Below, one piece after another: positions 53,055 through 61,920 of a stretch of DNA of 64,000 bases. Positions within the stretch are counted from its first letter, which is position 1. Each line of letters opens with the position of its first letter. The stretch is from the NCBI RefSeq assembly GCF_000526995.1, contig NZ_AZUI01000001.1, positions 4,072,001 to 4,136,000 of the forward strand. The letters run 5' to 3'. The DNA comes from Lacrimispora indolis DSM 755 (GTDB taxonomy: Bacteria > Bacillota > Clostridia > Lachnospirales > Lachnospiraceae). The notes beneath the pieces are model-generated. The model saw nothing but the letters and a program-made list of their open reading frames with translations, was not told where the DNA came from and ran no database searches. Made by a program: the position numbers and the translations under genes.

Positions 53055-54932
53055 ATGGGATCTGCTGTAAGAACCAAAAAGATACGAATCGGCGGGATGA
53101 CCTGCATAAGCTGTCAAAATAAAATTGAAAAAAAACTGAGAAACACGGCTGGAATCGAAAAAGCGGAAGTGAGCTACAGTACCGGAACTGCTGCCATTAC
53201 TTTTGATACAGATATTATTTCGTATAAAAGTATTGTAGGGATCATTGAAGGTCTGGATTACCAGGTATTAACAGAGCATGAACAAAAGGGGCCGGATACC
53301 AGCCGGGCCATAGGGATTCTGCTCATCATTGTCTCCCTGTACATGCTGATCCAGCAGTTCGGACTTCTAAATCTGCTTGTCCCCAGCCAGCTTGCAGATG
53401 AAAAGATGGGCTATGGAATGCTGTTTGTCATCGGCCTTGTTACATCTGTTCATTGTGTGGCCATGTGCGGCGGCATCAACCTGTCCCAGTGTATTCCCCA
53501 CAGCGGAGAAGGGGGTCCGGAAAAAAGCCGTTTTTCCACCTTCAGGCCGACTTTTCTTTATAACCTGGGACGGGTGATTTCTTATACTGCAGTAGGCTTT
53601 CTGGTAGGAGCCTTAGGCTCTGTGGTTACGTTCTCCAATACCCTTCAGGGAGTTTTAAAGCTGCTTGCCGGTATCTTTATGGTCATTATGGGCATAAACA
53701 TGCTGGGAATTTTCCCATGGCTTCGCAGGCTGAATCCAAGAATGCCCCAAATTTTTGCAAGAAAAATTGATAAGGAAAAATCAAAAAACAACAGCCCTCT
53801 GATCGTAGGCCTGTTAAACGGCCTTATGCCCTGCGGACCATTACAGGCGATGCAGATTTATGCACTGTCTACAGGAAATCCTTTTTCCGGCGCGCTGTCC
53901 ATGTTCTTATTCAGCCTGGGTACCGTACCCCTTATGTTCGGACTTGGTGCCCTTTCCTCTGCCCTTGGAAAAAAGTTTACAGGCAAGGTCATGACAGTGG
54001 GGGCTGTGCTGGTGGTGGTGCTTGGCATGTCCATGTTTTCCCAGGGGTTAAACCTATCGGGCTTTCAGGCGCCGGATATATTCTCCAGCGGCGGAGGCAG
54101 CGCCTATGCTGCAGGAGAGCAGGAGAAAAAGGCTGATACAAAAATAGAAGACGGAGTGCAGATCATAAACAGCACCCTTTCTCCGGGAAGATATCCAAAT
54201 ATCAGTGTCCAGAAAGGGATTCCGGTAAAATGGATCATTGATGCACCCAAGGGAAGCATAAACGGATGCAACAACCGGATCATCATCCGGGATCTTGGCA
54301 TTGAATATTCTTTTAAAACCGGGGAGAATGTTATTGAATTTACCCCTGAAAAAACAGGAAAGATCTCATACAGCTGCTGGATGGGGATGATACGCGGATC
54401 CATCTATGTGACGGAAGAAGGAGATACAGGAAACAGTGCAGGCTCTGATGAAGAGGGCGTATTAAAACAATATGCACCGGAAGAGCCGGTGGCAGCCGGC
54501 TATACGATTCCAACAGATGAAATTGCTGTAGCGGAAGACGCTGCGGATGAGTATGGAAACACCATTCAGAGGATCACCATGGAGCTTACGGATGAAGGCT
54601 TTAAGCCGGCAGCGGCAGTGGTGAAATCCGGGGTGGATGTGGAATGGAATATCATTGACAGTACTTCTGATTCCACCTACGGAACGGAGCTTCTTGTTCC
54701 GGATTTTGCAACCCAGCTTCCACTTGAAAAGGGAGAAAACAACCTGTATTTTACACCGGCGGGAAGCTTTGATTTTTCCACAGGAGACAATGCCTTTTAT
54801 GGGTATATCAAGGTTGTGGATGATTTAAATAACATAGATATGGATGGGATTAAAAAAGAAATAAGCAGCTTTAAAACCATGATCTGGCCCGAGGATACCT
54901 TCCAGGGAGCAGGCGGTTCCTGCTGCGGGTAA
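53055..54932 (+). CDS. HMA - TauE/SafE-like - cupredoxin fusion protein
   Basis: The 625-aa membrane protein has three parts. First is an HMA domain with GMTCISC (C17, C20; ~5-72). Second is a six-helix UreH/TauE-like (DsbD_2) transporter core (~115-345) with SVHCVAMCGGI and NGLMPCGPLQAMQ. Third are two extracytoplasmic cupredoxin-like domains (~365-465 and ~500-605). The first of these has a metal motif GCNN...YSCWMGM, and the chain ends in GGSCCG. It would take copper in the cytoplasm and hand it across the membrane. AAGGAGG precedes the ATG. It opens the copper cluster. Confidence 0.85.
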   Translation: MGSAVRTKKIRIGGMTCISCQNKIEKKLRNTAGIEKAEVSYSTGTAAITFDTDIISYKSIVGIIEGLDYQVLTEHEQKGPDTSRAIGILLIIVSLYMLIQQFGLLNLLVPSQLADEKMGYGMLFVIGLVTSVHCVAMCGGINLSQCIPHSGEGGPEKSRFSTFRPTFLYNLGRVISYTAVGFLVGALGSVVTFSNTLQGVLKLLAGIFMVIMGINMLGIFPWLRRLNPRMPQIFARKIDKEKSKNNSPLIVGLLNGLMPCGPLQAMQIYALSTGNPFSGALSMFLFSLGTVPLMFGLGALSSALGKKFTGKVMTVGAVLVVVLGMSMFSQGLNLSGFQAPDIFSSGGGSAYAAGEQEKKADTKIEDGVQIINSTLSPGRYPNISVQKGIPVKWIIDAPKGSINGCNNRIIIRDLGIEYSFKTGENVIEFTPEKTGKISYSCWMGMIRGSIYVTEEGDTGNSAGSDEEGVLKQYAPEEPVAAGYTIPTDEIAVAEDAADEYGNTIQRITMELTDEGFKPAAAVVKSGVDVEWNIIDSTSDSTYGTELLVPDFATQLPLEKGENNLYFTPAGSFDFSTGDNAFYGYIKVVDDLNNIDMDGIKKEISSFKTMIWPEDTFQGAGGSCCG

Positions 54933-54953
54933 AAAGGAAAGGAGATCTGATTC

Positions 54954-55049
54954 ATGAGTTTATTGTTAAGTCACTGGCATTGTATCCTTCCGGCTTTAGG
55001 TATTATTATAGCAATGTTCTTTATGGGAGACAAAAATAAAAAGGATTAA
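54954..55049 (+). CDS. 31-aa single-helix membrane peptide
   Basis: The short frame reads MSLLLSHWHC then ILPALGIIIAMFFMGDKNKK and a final D. It has one membrane helix, a HWHC motif that could bind metal, and a charged C-terminus. AAAGGAG lies at good distance before the ATG. It sits between the fusion gene and the DUF2318 gene, 22 and 26 bases from each. A real small protein is likely. Confidence 0.65.
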   Translation: MSLLLSHWHCILPALGIIIAMFFMGDKNKKD

Positions 55050-55075
55050 CAGAGTTTAAATTCAGGAGGTATTTT

Positions 55076-55630
55076 ATGTTACGGAAATTTCAGAATGGAT
55101 ATGATAAGAAAAACGGAGGGAAACCCAGTCCGTTTCCAATGAGGCTGGCGTTGTTTGTGATAGCTGCCGCAGCTCTGACCGCCTGCGGGCCAAAGGAAAA
55201 GGTGGAGAAGACAGAACCGGCACCGGCATCGGCAGAAAGCAGCCAAAAGGAAGGGACCGGAGAAGCCCTTGTGATTCCTGTAAAAGATATTTCAAGTACG
55301 GCTCAATTTTATCCTGTTGATGTAGACGGCACCAAGATGGAGGTCATTGCGGTCAAGGCCCCGGATGGAACCATCCGGACGGCGTTTAACACCTGTCAGG
55401 TATGTTATGACTCAGGAAGAGGATACTATAAGCAGGAGAAAGATGTTCTGGTTTGCCAGAACTGCGGGAACCGCTTTCCTATGAGCCGGGTGGAAGTGGA
55501 AGCAGGAGGCTGCAATCCCTGGCCCATATTTGACGAGGATAAGACCGTGACAGACGAGTCCATCACGATCTCTAATGATTTCCTCAAGGAATCCAAGGAG
55601 ATATTTGCAAACTGGAAGTCTACTTATTAA
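55076..55630 (+). CDS. DUF2318 lipoprotein
   Basis: The 184-aa protein has an N-terminal signal with lipobox LTAC (C37), a low-complexity linker, and a DUF2318 domain. Its cysteine pairs are NTCQVCYDSGRGYY, VCQNCGNRF and GGCNPWPI. DUF2318 proteins accompany metal-uptake membrane systems and are thought to bind metal or an Fe-S centre outside the cell. AGGAGG precedes the ATG. It may accept copper from the fusion protein. Confidence 0.85.
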   Translation: MLRKFQNGYDKKNGGKPSPFPMRLALFVIAAAALTACGPKEKVEKTEPAPASAESSQKEGTGEALVIPVKDISSTAQFYPVDVDGTKMEVIAVKAPDGTIRTAFNTCQVCYDSGRGYYKQEKDVLVCQNCGNRFPMSRVEVEAGGCNPWPIFDEDKTVTDESITISNDFLKESKEIFANWKSTY

Positions 55631-55635
55631 AAATC

Positions 55636-55995
55636 TTAAGAAGGAAACTTCATGGAGCAGCATACTGTAATGCCATTCTGGCTTAAGTAGTCTGCTCCCC
55701 AGTTATACATGGCCTCCAGAATAGGGCGGATGCTGTTTCCTAAATCAGACAGGGCATACTCCACTTTTGGCGGCACCACCGGATACACGGTACGGGTGAT
55801 CAGATGATCTTCTTCCAGTTCCCGCAGCTGCTGGGTGAGCATTTTGGGCGTGGCCTGGGGGATGAGCTTTCGCAACTCTCCAAACCGGAGGGTATTGCTG
55901 ATCAAGTGCCATAAGATGAGGGCCTTGTACTTTCCTCCGATCATATCTAATGTGGCATCCACCGGGCAATGATAATTTGTACAGTCTCGGTTCAT
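55636..55995 (-). CDS. HxlR family transcriptional regulator
   Basis: The 119-aa winged-helix regulator has the HxlR core: CPVDATLDMIGGKYKALILW, LRFGELRKLIPQATPKMLTQQLREL and a YALSDLG wing. Cysteines at C5, C10 and a C-terminal CC could make it redox- or metal-responsive. It faces the copA unit and has a palindrome TAGTA-N10-TACTA (56012-56031) at its own promoter. Confidence 0.92.
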   Translation of the reverse strand: MNRDCTNYHCPVDATLDMIGGKYKALILWHLISNTLRFGELRKLIPQATPKMLTQQLRELEEDHLITRTVYPVVPPKVEYALSDLGNSIRPILEAMYNWGADYLSQNGITVCCSMKFPS

Positions 55996-56011
55996 TGATA
56001 GGTTCCTCCTT

Positions 56012-56079
56012 TAGTATCATTTTGGGTACTATATAACAAAAAAGTGCATACTTGCAATTTTCGCAATTACTGCCATAAT
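56012..56079. promoter_or_regulatory. Divergent HxlR operator and copA promoter
   Basis: TAGTATCATTTTGGGTACTA (56012-56031) is an inverted repeat of the form bound by HxlR/YodB regulators, lying just before the HxlR gene's ribosome site. To the right, TTGCAA (56052-56057), 16 bp and CATAAT (56074-56079) form a promoter for copA. TTGC-N7-GCAA around 56052-56066 overlaps its -35. Confidence 0.65.
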
Positions 56080-56224
56080 AATAACATGAGTGCTCGAAAA
56101 ATTCAAGATAACAGAATGGCATATTTTTGGAGACCATGGAAAAATTAGTAAAGTAGCAGTGATTGCCGACGACGGAGGGGACGCCTTAAGGAAGTGGCAG
56201 CAAAAAAATAGTGAGGTGAATCAA

Positions 56225-58705
56225 ATGGAAAGTCAAATTTTAAATATAAGAGGCATGACCTGTGCAGCCTGTGCACAGAGGATTGAAAAGACAGTACGGA
56301 AGCTTTCCGGCATCAGTCAGGCCACTGTAAACCTGGCAAGTGAAAAGCTTTTTGTGGAATATGACAGCAGTGCTCTTGAGCTTTCCGCCATTAAGGCAGC
56401 CGTGTCAAAGATCGGGTATGAGGTGGTTGAAAAATCAGAAAATGCCAATGTAACCATACCCATCGGCGGAATGACTTGCGCGGCCTGTGCCCAGCGTGTG
56501 GAAAAGGCTGTAGGAAAGCTGGAAGGTGTGGTAAGCGCATCGGTGAATTTTGCAACGGAAAAAGCTACGGTTACTTATGATCCCCAGAAGATCCGGATGT
56601 CAGCCATACGGGCAGCTATTGAAAAGGCAGGATATAAGGCCCTGGAGGCAAATAAGGCAGATGCAGCGGATGAGGACCGGGCCCGCAAGCAGCGGGAGAT
56701 CAAGACTCTTTGGACGAAGTTCATTGTGTCAGCAGTGTTTTCCGTGCCACTTCTCTACGTTGCCATGGCACCCATGATCAAGTTCATTCAGCTGCCCTTC
56801 CCGGCAGGGATCGCTCCCATGGAGTACCCCTTAATCTATGCTATGGTAGAGCTTTTGCTGGTGGCTCCGGTCATAGGCGTTGGTTATAAATTTTATACCA
56901 TTGGTTTTAAAGCCCTGTTCCAGAGAAGTCCGAACATGGATTCCCTGATCGCTGTAGGAACCACGGCTGCTGTTCTTTACAGCATCTACAACATGTTCCA
57001 GATTGCAGAAGGTCATTTCATGGCAGTGGATTCTCTGTATTTTGAAACGGCGGGAGTCATCATCACCCTGATCCTGCTGGGAAAATCCTTAGAGGCTGTT
57101 TCAAAGGGCAGAACCAGTGAGGCTATTAAAAAGCTCATGGGTCTTGCGCCTAAGACTGCAATTATTGTGGAAGACGGTGTGGAAAAGGAAATTCCTATTG
57201 ACGAAGTAGAAATCGGTGATATGATTTTAGTAAAGCCTGGTGAAAAAATTCCCGTAGACGGGACCGTGTTAGGCGGCCACACTGCCATTGATGAATCCAT
57301 GCTTACCGGTGAAAGCATGCCGGTGGATAAAAAAGAAGGAGATCAGGTTTATGCCGCATCTTTAAATACAACAGGAACCATCCGGTTCAGAGCGGAGAAG
57401 ATCGGCAGTGACACCGCCCTGGCTCAGATCATCAAACTGGTGGAGGATGCGCAAGGGTCAAAGGCACCCATCGCACAGATGGCTGATATTGTTTCCGGCT
57501 ATTTCGTTCCCGTAGTTTGTGTGATCGCTCTTCTTTCCGGTATTGCCTGGTATATCGGCACAGCCGGAGACTTGAAGTTTGCCCTTACCATATTTATCTC
57601 AGTTCTGGTCATCGCCTGCCCCTGTGCCCTGGGTCTTGCAACACCCACTGCCATCATGGTGGGAACAGGAAAGGGTGCGGAAAACGGCATTTTGATCAAG
57701 GGCGGAGAAGCTCTTGAAACGGCCCATAAGATCAGCACCATTGTATTTGATAAAACAGGAACCATTACCGAAGGAAAACCAACAGTGACCGATGTTGTGA
57801 CCGCAGAAGGGCTTTCTAAAGAGCTGCTGCTGCAGCTTACGGCTTCTGCTGAAAAAGGCTCTGAGCACCCCCTTGGCCAGGCAATTGTCCACGGTGCGGA
57901 AGATGCAGGACTTACCTTATTGGCGGCGGAGAATTTTGAGTCTCTCACCGGACGGGGTATTGAAGCGAAAATCAACGGGGAAGATATCCTTGCGGGAAAC
58001 CGGAAGCTGATGGTTGAACGGGACATCTCCTTAACAGGAATGGAAGAAGCGTCTGACCAGCTGGCAGGAGAAGGAAAAACGCCTATGTATGTGGCCATTA
58101 ACGGCAATCTGGCCGGTATTGTAGCTGTTGCTGACGTTGTGAAGGAATCCAGCCGGGCAGCGATTGAACAGCTCCATAAGATGGGCATAGAAGTAGCTAT
58201 GATCACCGGAGACAATAAGAGGACCGCAGAGGCCATTGCAAAAGAGGTGGGAATCGACCGGGTGCTGTCCGAGGTTCTTCCTCAGGATAAATCCGATGAG
58301 GTGAGAAAACTGCAGGCCGAGGGCCGCAAGGTGGCTATGGTCGGTGACGGGATCAATGATGCTCCTGCTCTGGCCCAGGCTGATATCGGCATTGCAATCG
58401 GTTCCGGTACAGACGTAGCCATGGAATCCGCTGACATCGTTCTCATGCGTTCTGATTTAATGGATGTGCCTACAGCAATTAATTTAAGCAAGCAGACCAT
58501 CCGCAATATCAAACAAAACCTTTTCTGGGCATTTGGTTATAATGTAATCGGGATCCCCATCGCTGCAGGGCTTTTGCATCTGCTCTTTAACGGGCCCCTT
58601 CTTAACCCCATTTTTGCGGCGGCAGCCATGAGCTTAAGCTCTGTTTCTGTGCTGACCAATGCATTGCGGCTGAAAAGATTTAAACCAACCACAGGAACGA
58701 GGTGA
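56225..58705 (+). CDS. copA: Copper-exporting P1B-type ATPase
   Basis: The 826-aa pump has two N-terminal HMA domains (GMTCAAC at C13/C16 and C85/C88) and eight membrane helices. It has the actuator TGES, the copper-site CPC in ACPCALGLATP, the phosphorylation motif DKTGT, HP in SEHPLGQ, and GDGINDAPAL. It exports Cu(I) from the cytoplasm. GAGGTGA lies before the ATG at 56225; the frame is open upstream to the promoter but that part has no HMA-like sequence. A chaperone gene copZ lies in the same unit. Confidence 0.95.
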   Translation: MESQILNIRGMTCAACAQRIEKTVRKLSGISQATVNLASEKLFVEYDSSALELSAIKAAVSKIGYEVVEKSENANVTIPIGGMTCAACAQRVEKAVGKLEGVVSASVNFATEKATVTYDPQKIRMSAIRAAIEKAGYKALEANKADAADEDRARKQREIKTLWTKFIVSAVFSVPLLYVAMAPMIKFIQLPFPAGIAPMEYPLIYAMVELLLVAPVIGVGYKFYTIGFKALFQRSPNMDSLIAVGTTAAVLYSIYNMFQIAEGHFMAVDSLYFETAGVIITLILLGKSLEAVSKGRTSEAIKKLMGLAPKTAIIVEDGVEKEIPIDEVEIGDMILVKPGEKIPVDGTVLGGHTAIDESMLTGESMPVDKKEGDQVYAASLNTTGTIRFRAEKIGSDTALAQIIKLVEDAQGSKAPIAQMADIVSGYFVPVVCVIALLSGIAWYIGTAGDLKFALTIFISVLVIACPCALGLATPTAIMVGTGKGAENGILIKGGEALETAHKISTIVFDKTGTITEGKPTVTDVVTAEGLSKELLLQLTASAEKGSEHPLGQAIVHGAEDAGLTLLAAENFESLTGRGIEAKINGEDILAGNRKLMVERDISLTGMEEASDQLAGEGKTPMYVAINGNLAGIVAVADVVKESSRAAIEQLHKMGIEVAMITGDNKRTAEAIAKEVGIDRVLSEVLPQDKSDEVRKLQAEGRKVAMVGDGINDAPALAQADIGIAIGSGTDVAMESADIVLMRSDLMDVPTAINLSKQTIRNIKQNLFWAFGYNVIGIPIAAGLLHLLFNGPLLNPIFAAAAMSLSSVSVLTNALRLKRFKPTTGTR

Positions 58706-58711
58706 CCGGAT

Positions 58712-59434
58712 ATGAACAGGAATGGAAAAATAATTGCAGCAGTGGGAACAGCCGTTGTTTTGGTAGCGGTGATCGTGGCAGCGGTTGTAAAGACAGCCGG
58801 AGGAAGCTTAGATGTAGTGGGAAAAGAGTCCGTCACATCGTTTGAAGCGGTTTTAAATACGATTCCGGACAATGTAAAGGCCGATGAAACCAATGCGGGC
58901 TGGTCCTTAAGTGCACCCGATGACAGCGTACGCTTCATCTGGAGTGAAGATTACAGCAGGAGCGCTCTTCATGACGTCATGCTGGAGCTTGATGCGGCCC
59001 CGTTTGTCGGTGCGGGACTTGATTCCGAAAAGCTGCCGGAAAATTATGCAGCCTATGAAGGAATGCTGATGGTAGGAACCAAGCTGGGAACCGATCAATC
59101 GGTTTATGAGGGAGATATCACTCCTCTCACCGCTTATGAGCAGATCGTAAATAACCACCGGGACTCCATCAATTACCATATGGACCTTGACCACTATGGG
59201 GTAAAGCTGGGAGACGGCAATATGTTTGAATGGGCAAAAAATATGGAAACCAATACCGTAAAAAATCAAGATCAGGATAAGGATATTGTTTTTGTATTGA
59301 ATCCCGAACCCCTCATTGCAGCCGGTGTTGATCCGGAGAAAGTGGAAGGCTGGGTATATGCGCCGGTTTCTGTAATGGAAAAGGGAAAGACACTGGAGGT
59401 CTATAAGTTTTTAAAACCTTTTAATTTAAAATAA
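58712..59434 (+). CDS. Hypothetical membrane-anchored extracytoplasmic protein
   Basis: The 240-aa protein has one N-terminal helix (~7-27) and then a soluble extracytoplasmic domain of ~210 residues. I do not recognise the family. It has no cysteine, contains several Met and His (HYGVKL, YHMDLDHYG), and is acidic. It starts 6 bases after copA behind GAGGTGA and is followed by copZ, so it is part of the copper unit, perhaps an outer copper-binding partner of CopA. Confidence 0.75.
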   Translation: MNRNGKIIAAVGTAVVLVAVIVAAVVKTAGGSLDVVGKESVTSFEAVLNTIPDNVKADETNAGWSLSAPDDSVRFIWSEDYSRSALHDVMLELDAAPFVGAGLDSEKLPENYAAYEGMLMVGTKLGTDQSVYEGDITPLTAYEQIVNNHRDSINYHMDLDHYGVKLGDGNMFEWAKNMETNTVKNQDQDKDIVFVLNPEPLIAAGVDPEKVEGWVYAPVSVMEKGKTLEVYKFLKPFNLK

Positions 59435-59457
59435 AATATCATACGGAGGTAACTCAA

Positions 59458-59667
59458 ATGGCAAAAACAGTAATAAAGGTAGATGGAATGTCATGTGAAC
59501 ACTGTGTTAAGGCAATCACAAATGCGGTAGGCGCCATATCCGGCGTATCCGGTGTATCAGTGGATCTGGAAGGAAAAACAGTAACCGTGGATCATGATCC
59601 GGACCAGGCTTCCGTCCAAACGATCAAATCTGAGATTGAAGATCAGGGCTATGATGTCGTTGAATAA
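59458..59667 (+). CDS. copZ: Copper chaperone CopZ
   Basis: The 69-aa HMA protein has the copper motif GMSCEHC (~residues 10-16) and the beta-alpha-beta-beta-alpha-beta pattern of the family. It carries Cu(I) to CopA. It lies 23 bases after the preceding gene behind GGAGG. A GGGGACCGC / GCGGTTCCC hairpin at 59682-59707 follows. Confidence 0.95.
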   Translation: MAKTVIKVDGMSCEHCVKAITNAVGAISGVSGVSVDLEGKTVTVDHDPDQASVQTIKSEIEDQGYDVVE

Positions 59668-59681
59668 GAAATAAAGGGGAC

Positions 59682-59707
59682 GGGGACCGCACAACAAGGC
59701 GGTTCCC
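59682..59707 (+). terminator. Likely terminator after copZ
   Basis: A 9-bp stem (one wobble) with an 8-nt loop is followed by a T-rich but interrupted tail, so read-through into the regulator gene is possible. Confidence 0.55.
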
Positions 59708-59764
59708 GCCTTTCTGTATTTTATTTTATGGTGAGTGCAGCGAAAGAAGGATAGAGGTGTTAGG

Positions 59765-60472
59765 ATGCTTAAGAGCAGCAAAAATGTGCTGGTTGTGGAT
59801 GATGAACCAAAAATTCTGGAAGTAGTCTGCCTGCTTTTGGAGAGTAAGGGATTTCGCACATTCCCCGCAGAAAACGGCAGAAAGGCCCTGGAAATATTTG
59901 ATTCTGAAAATATTTCCCTTATTATTCTGGACCTGATGATGCCGGATATCTCAGGAGAAGAGGTCTGTATGACCATACGCAAAAAATCCCGTGTTCCCAT
60001 CATCATGCTGACTGCCAAGGTGGATGAAACCGATGTGGTGGAGGGCCTGGGTATTGGGGCGGATGACTATGTGGTGAAGCCCTTTGGCTTAAAAGAGCTG
60101 TATGCCAGGGTGGAGGCCGTTCTCCGCCGGACGGAAAGCGACCTGGTGCCCCTTGTCAAGAGGAATTCCTGGAGAAACGGGGATCTGGTGATCGATTTTG
60201 AGAAGAATGAGGTCCGTAAAAAAGGGGTGAGCCTGACTCTTACACCAAGCGAATTAAAAATCCTGTCTGTGCTCATCAAGTATCCGGGAAAGGTCTTTAC
60301 CAGAGAAGAACTGATTGAGACGGCTTTGGACAAGGGCTTTGCCGGATATGACAGGGCCATTGACAGCCACATTAAAAACATCAGAAAAAAGGTGGAGGAC
60401 GACCCTAAAAATCCAGTGTATGTGCGGACAATCCCAGGGCTGGGGTATAAATTCGGAGGGGATGGAGAGTGA
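59765..60472 (+). CDS. OmpR-family response regulator
   Basis: The 235-aa regulator has a receiver domain with VDDEPK, phospho-acceptor D in LIILDLMMP and VKPFG. It has a C-terminal winged helix with LTPSELKILSVL and RTIPGLGYKF. It overlaps the sensor kinase gene by 4 bases, so they form a pair. Location suggests it reacts to envelope copper stress. Confidence 0.94.
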   Translation: MLKSSKNVLVVDDEPKILEVVCLLLESKGFRTFPAENGRKALEIFDSENISLIILDLMMPDISGEEVCMTIRKKSRVPIIMLTAKVDETDVVEGLGIGADDYVVKPFGLKELYARVEAVLRRTESDLVPLVKRNSWRNGDLVIDFEKNEVRKKGVSLTLTPSELKILSVLIKYPGKVFTREELIETALDKGFAGYDRAIDSHIKNIRKKVEDDPKNPVYVRTIPGLGYKFGGDGE

Positions 60473-61854
60473 AGAGTTTAAGAAAACAGTTATCCCTTTC
60501 CATTCTGCTGACGCTTTTGATTACCATTGGTCTCATTGGCATTCTTTCCAACTGGATCATGAACCGGGAATTTGAGAAATACATCACCCGGCTGGGACAG
60601 GAACGAAGGGAAAATATCGTCGATGATTTAAGCAGGCAATACGATAGCTTTAAACGGAGCTGGAAGCTTGACTACGTTCATGCCATCGGTATGAACTCTC
60701 TGTATGACGGATACATCGTAAAGCTGTTTGATGCAGGGGGAAACATGGTATGGGATGCGGAAAATCATGACATGAGTCTTTGCGGGCAGATCATGAGCGA
60801 AATTTCGTTGAGAATGGAAGAGAGAGGCACTGTCGGCGGCTTTGTAGACCATACTTATGAGATTCATCAGAATGGAAAACAAATCGGGGCTGTGTCTATT
60901 AAATATTACGGCCCGTTTTTTATGAACGAGGCTGATTTTAATTTCATTAATGTCATGAACACGGTCCTTCTGGTCATTGGAATCTTATCCAGCGCCTGTT
61001 CCGTGGTGGTGGGCTGCCTTCTTGCCCGGAGAATATCCCGTCCTGTTACGAAAACCGCTTATATTGCCAAACAGATATCAAAGGGCAATTATAACATCCG
61101 GTTTGAGCCCGGAACAAAGATCCGGGAGCTTGATGATCTTGCAGATGCCATCAACCATCTTTCCGATGCTCTCGGAGACCAGGAGAAATTGCGAAAGCAG
61201 ATGACTGCTGATGTAGCTCATGAACTGAGAACGCCTTTGACCGCCCTGGGCTCCCATCTGGAGGCAATGATAGAAGGCCTGTGGGATCCGACACCGGAAC
61301 GGCTGAAAAGCTGTCATGAAGAGGTAAAGCGCCTTGGGACGCTGGTTGAGGATCTGGGGCAGCTGGCGAAGATCGAGAGTGAAAATCTGGTTTTAAATAA
61401 ATCCCGGACCGATCTGCTGGAAACCGTATGCACGGTGTCAGATACCATGAAAGGGGAGATGGTCAAGAAGAACCTGTCCCTTTCCATAGAAGGAAATCCG
61501 GTCTTTGCTGAGGCGGATAAAAACAGATTCAGCCAGGTCATTGCCAATCTGCTTTCCAATGCAATCAAATACACGCCTGAAGGCGGAGCAATAGAAATCC
61601 ATGTATCTGAAACAGACCGGCTGGCAATCGTTAAAGTAAAGGATACGGGAATGGGAATTCCTGAAAAGGAACTTCCTTTCATCTTTGAACGGTTTTACAG
61701 AACAGACAAATCCCGGAACAGGAAATCAGGGGGCGCCGGCATCGGCCTTGCCATTGTCAGATCCATCGTTGCCGCCCATGAGGGAACGGTGACAGCAGAA
61801 AGCGTGCAGGAACAGGGAAGCTGCTTTACTGTGACCATTCCCAAGGAAGGGTGA
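60469..61854 (+). CDS. Sensor histidine kinase
   Basis: The 461-aa kinase has a membrane helix at ~9-29, an extracytoplasmic sensor (~30-160) with no Cys, a second helix (~165-187) and HAMP (~187-240). The phospho-accepting H is in ADVAHELRTPLTAL, and the ATP-binding motifs are NLLSNAIKYTPEGG, DTGMGIP and GGAGIGLAIV. The start is GTG overlapping the regulator stop, with GGAGGGG upstream. Signal unknown. Confidence 0.93.
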   Translation: MKSLRKQLSLSILLTLLITIGLIGILSNWIMNREFEKYITRLGQERRENIVDDLSRQYDSFKRSWKLDYVHAIGMNSLYDGYIVKLFDAGGNMVWDAENHDMSLCGQIMSEISLRMEERGTVGGFVDHTYEIHQNGKQIGAVSIKYYGPFFMNEADFNFINVMNTVLLVIGILSSACSVVVGCLLARRISRPVTKTAYIAKQISKGNYNIRFEPGTKIRELDDLADAINHLSDALGDQEKLRKQMTADVAHELRTPLTALGSHLEAMIEGLWDPTPERLKSCHEEVKRLGTLVEDLGQLAKIESENLVLNKSRTDLLETVCTVSDTMKGEMVKKNLSLSIEGNPVFAEADKNRFSQVIANLLSNAIKYTPEGGAIEIHVSETDRLAIVKVKDTGMGIPEKELPFIFERFYRTDKSRNRKSGGAGIGLAIVRSIVAAHEGTVTAESVQEQGSCFTVTIPKEG

Positions 61855-61920
61855 CAGGTTTCATCGTATAATTTAAATAAACCCGAATATAATTTAGTAA
61901 AAAATTTCCTGGTGAAGTTA

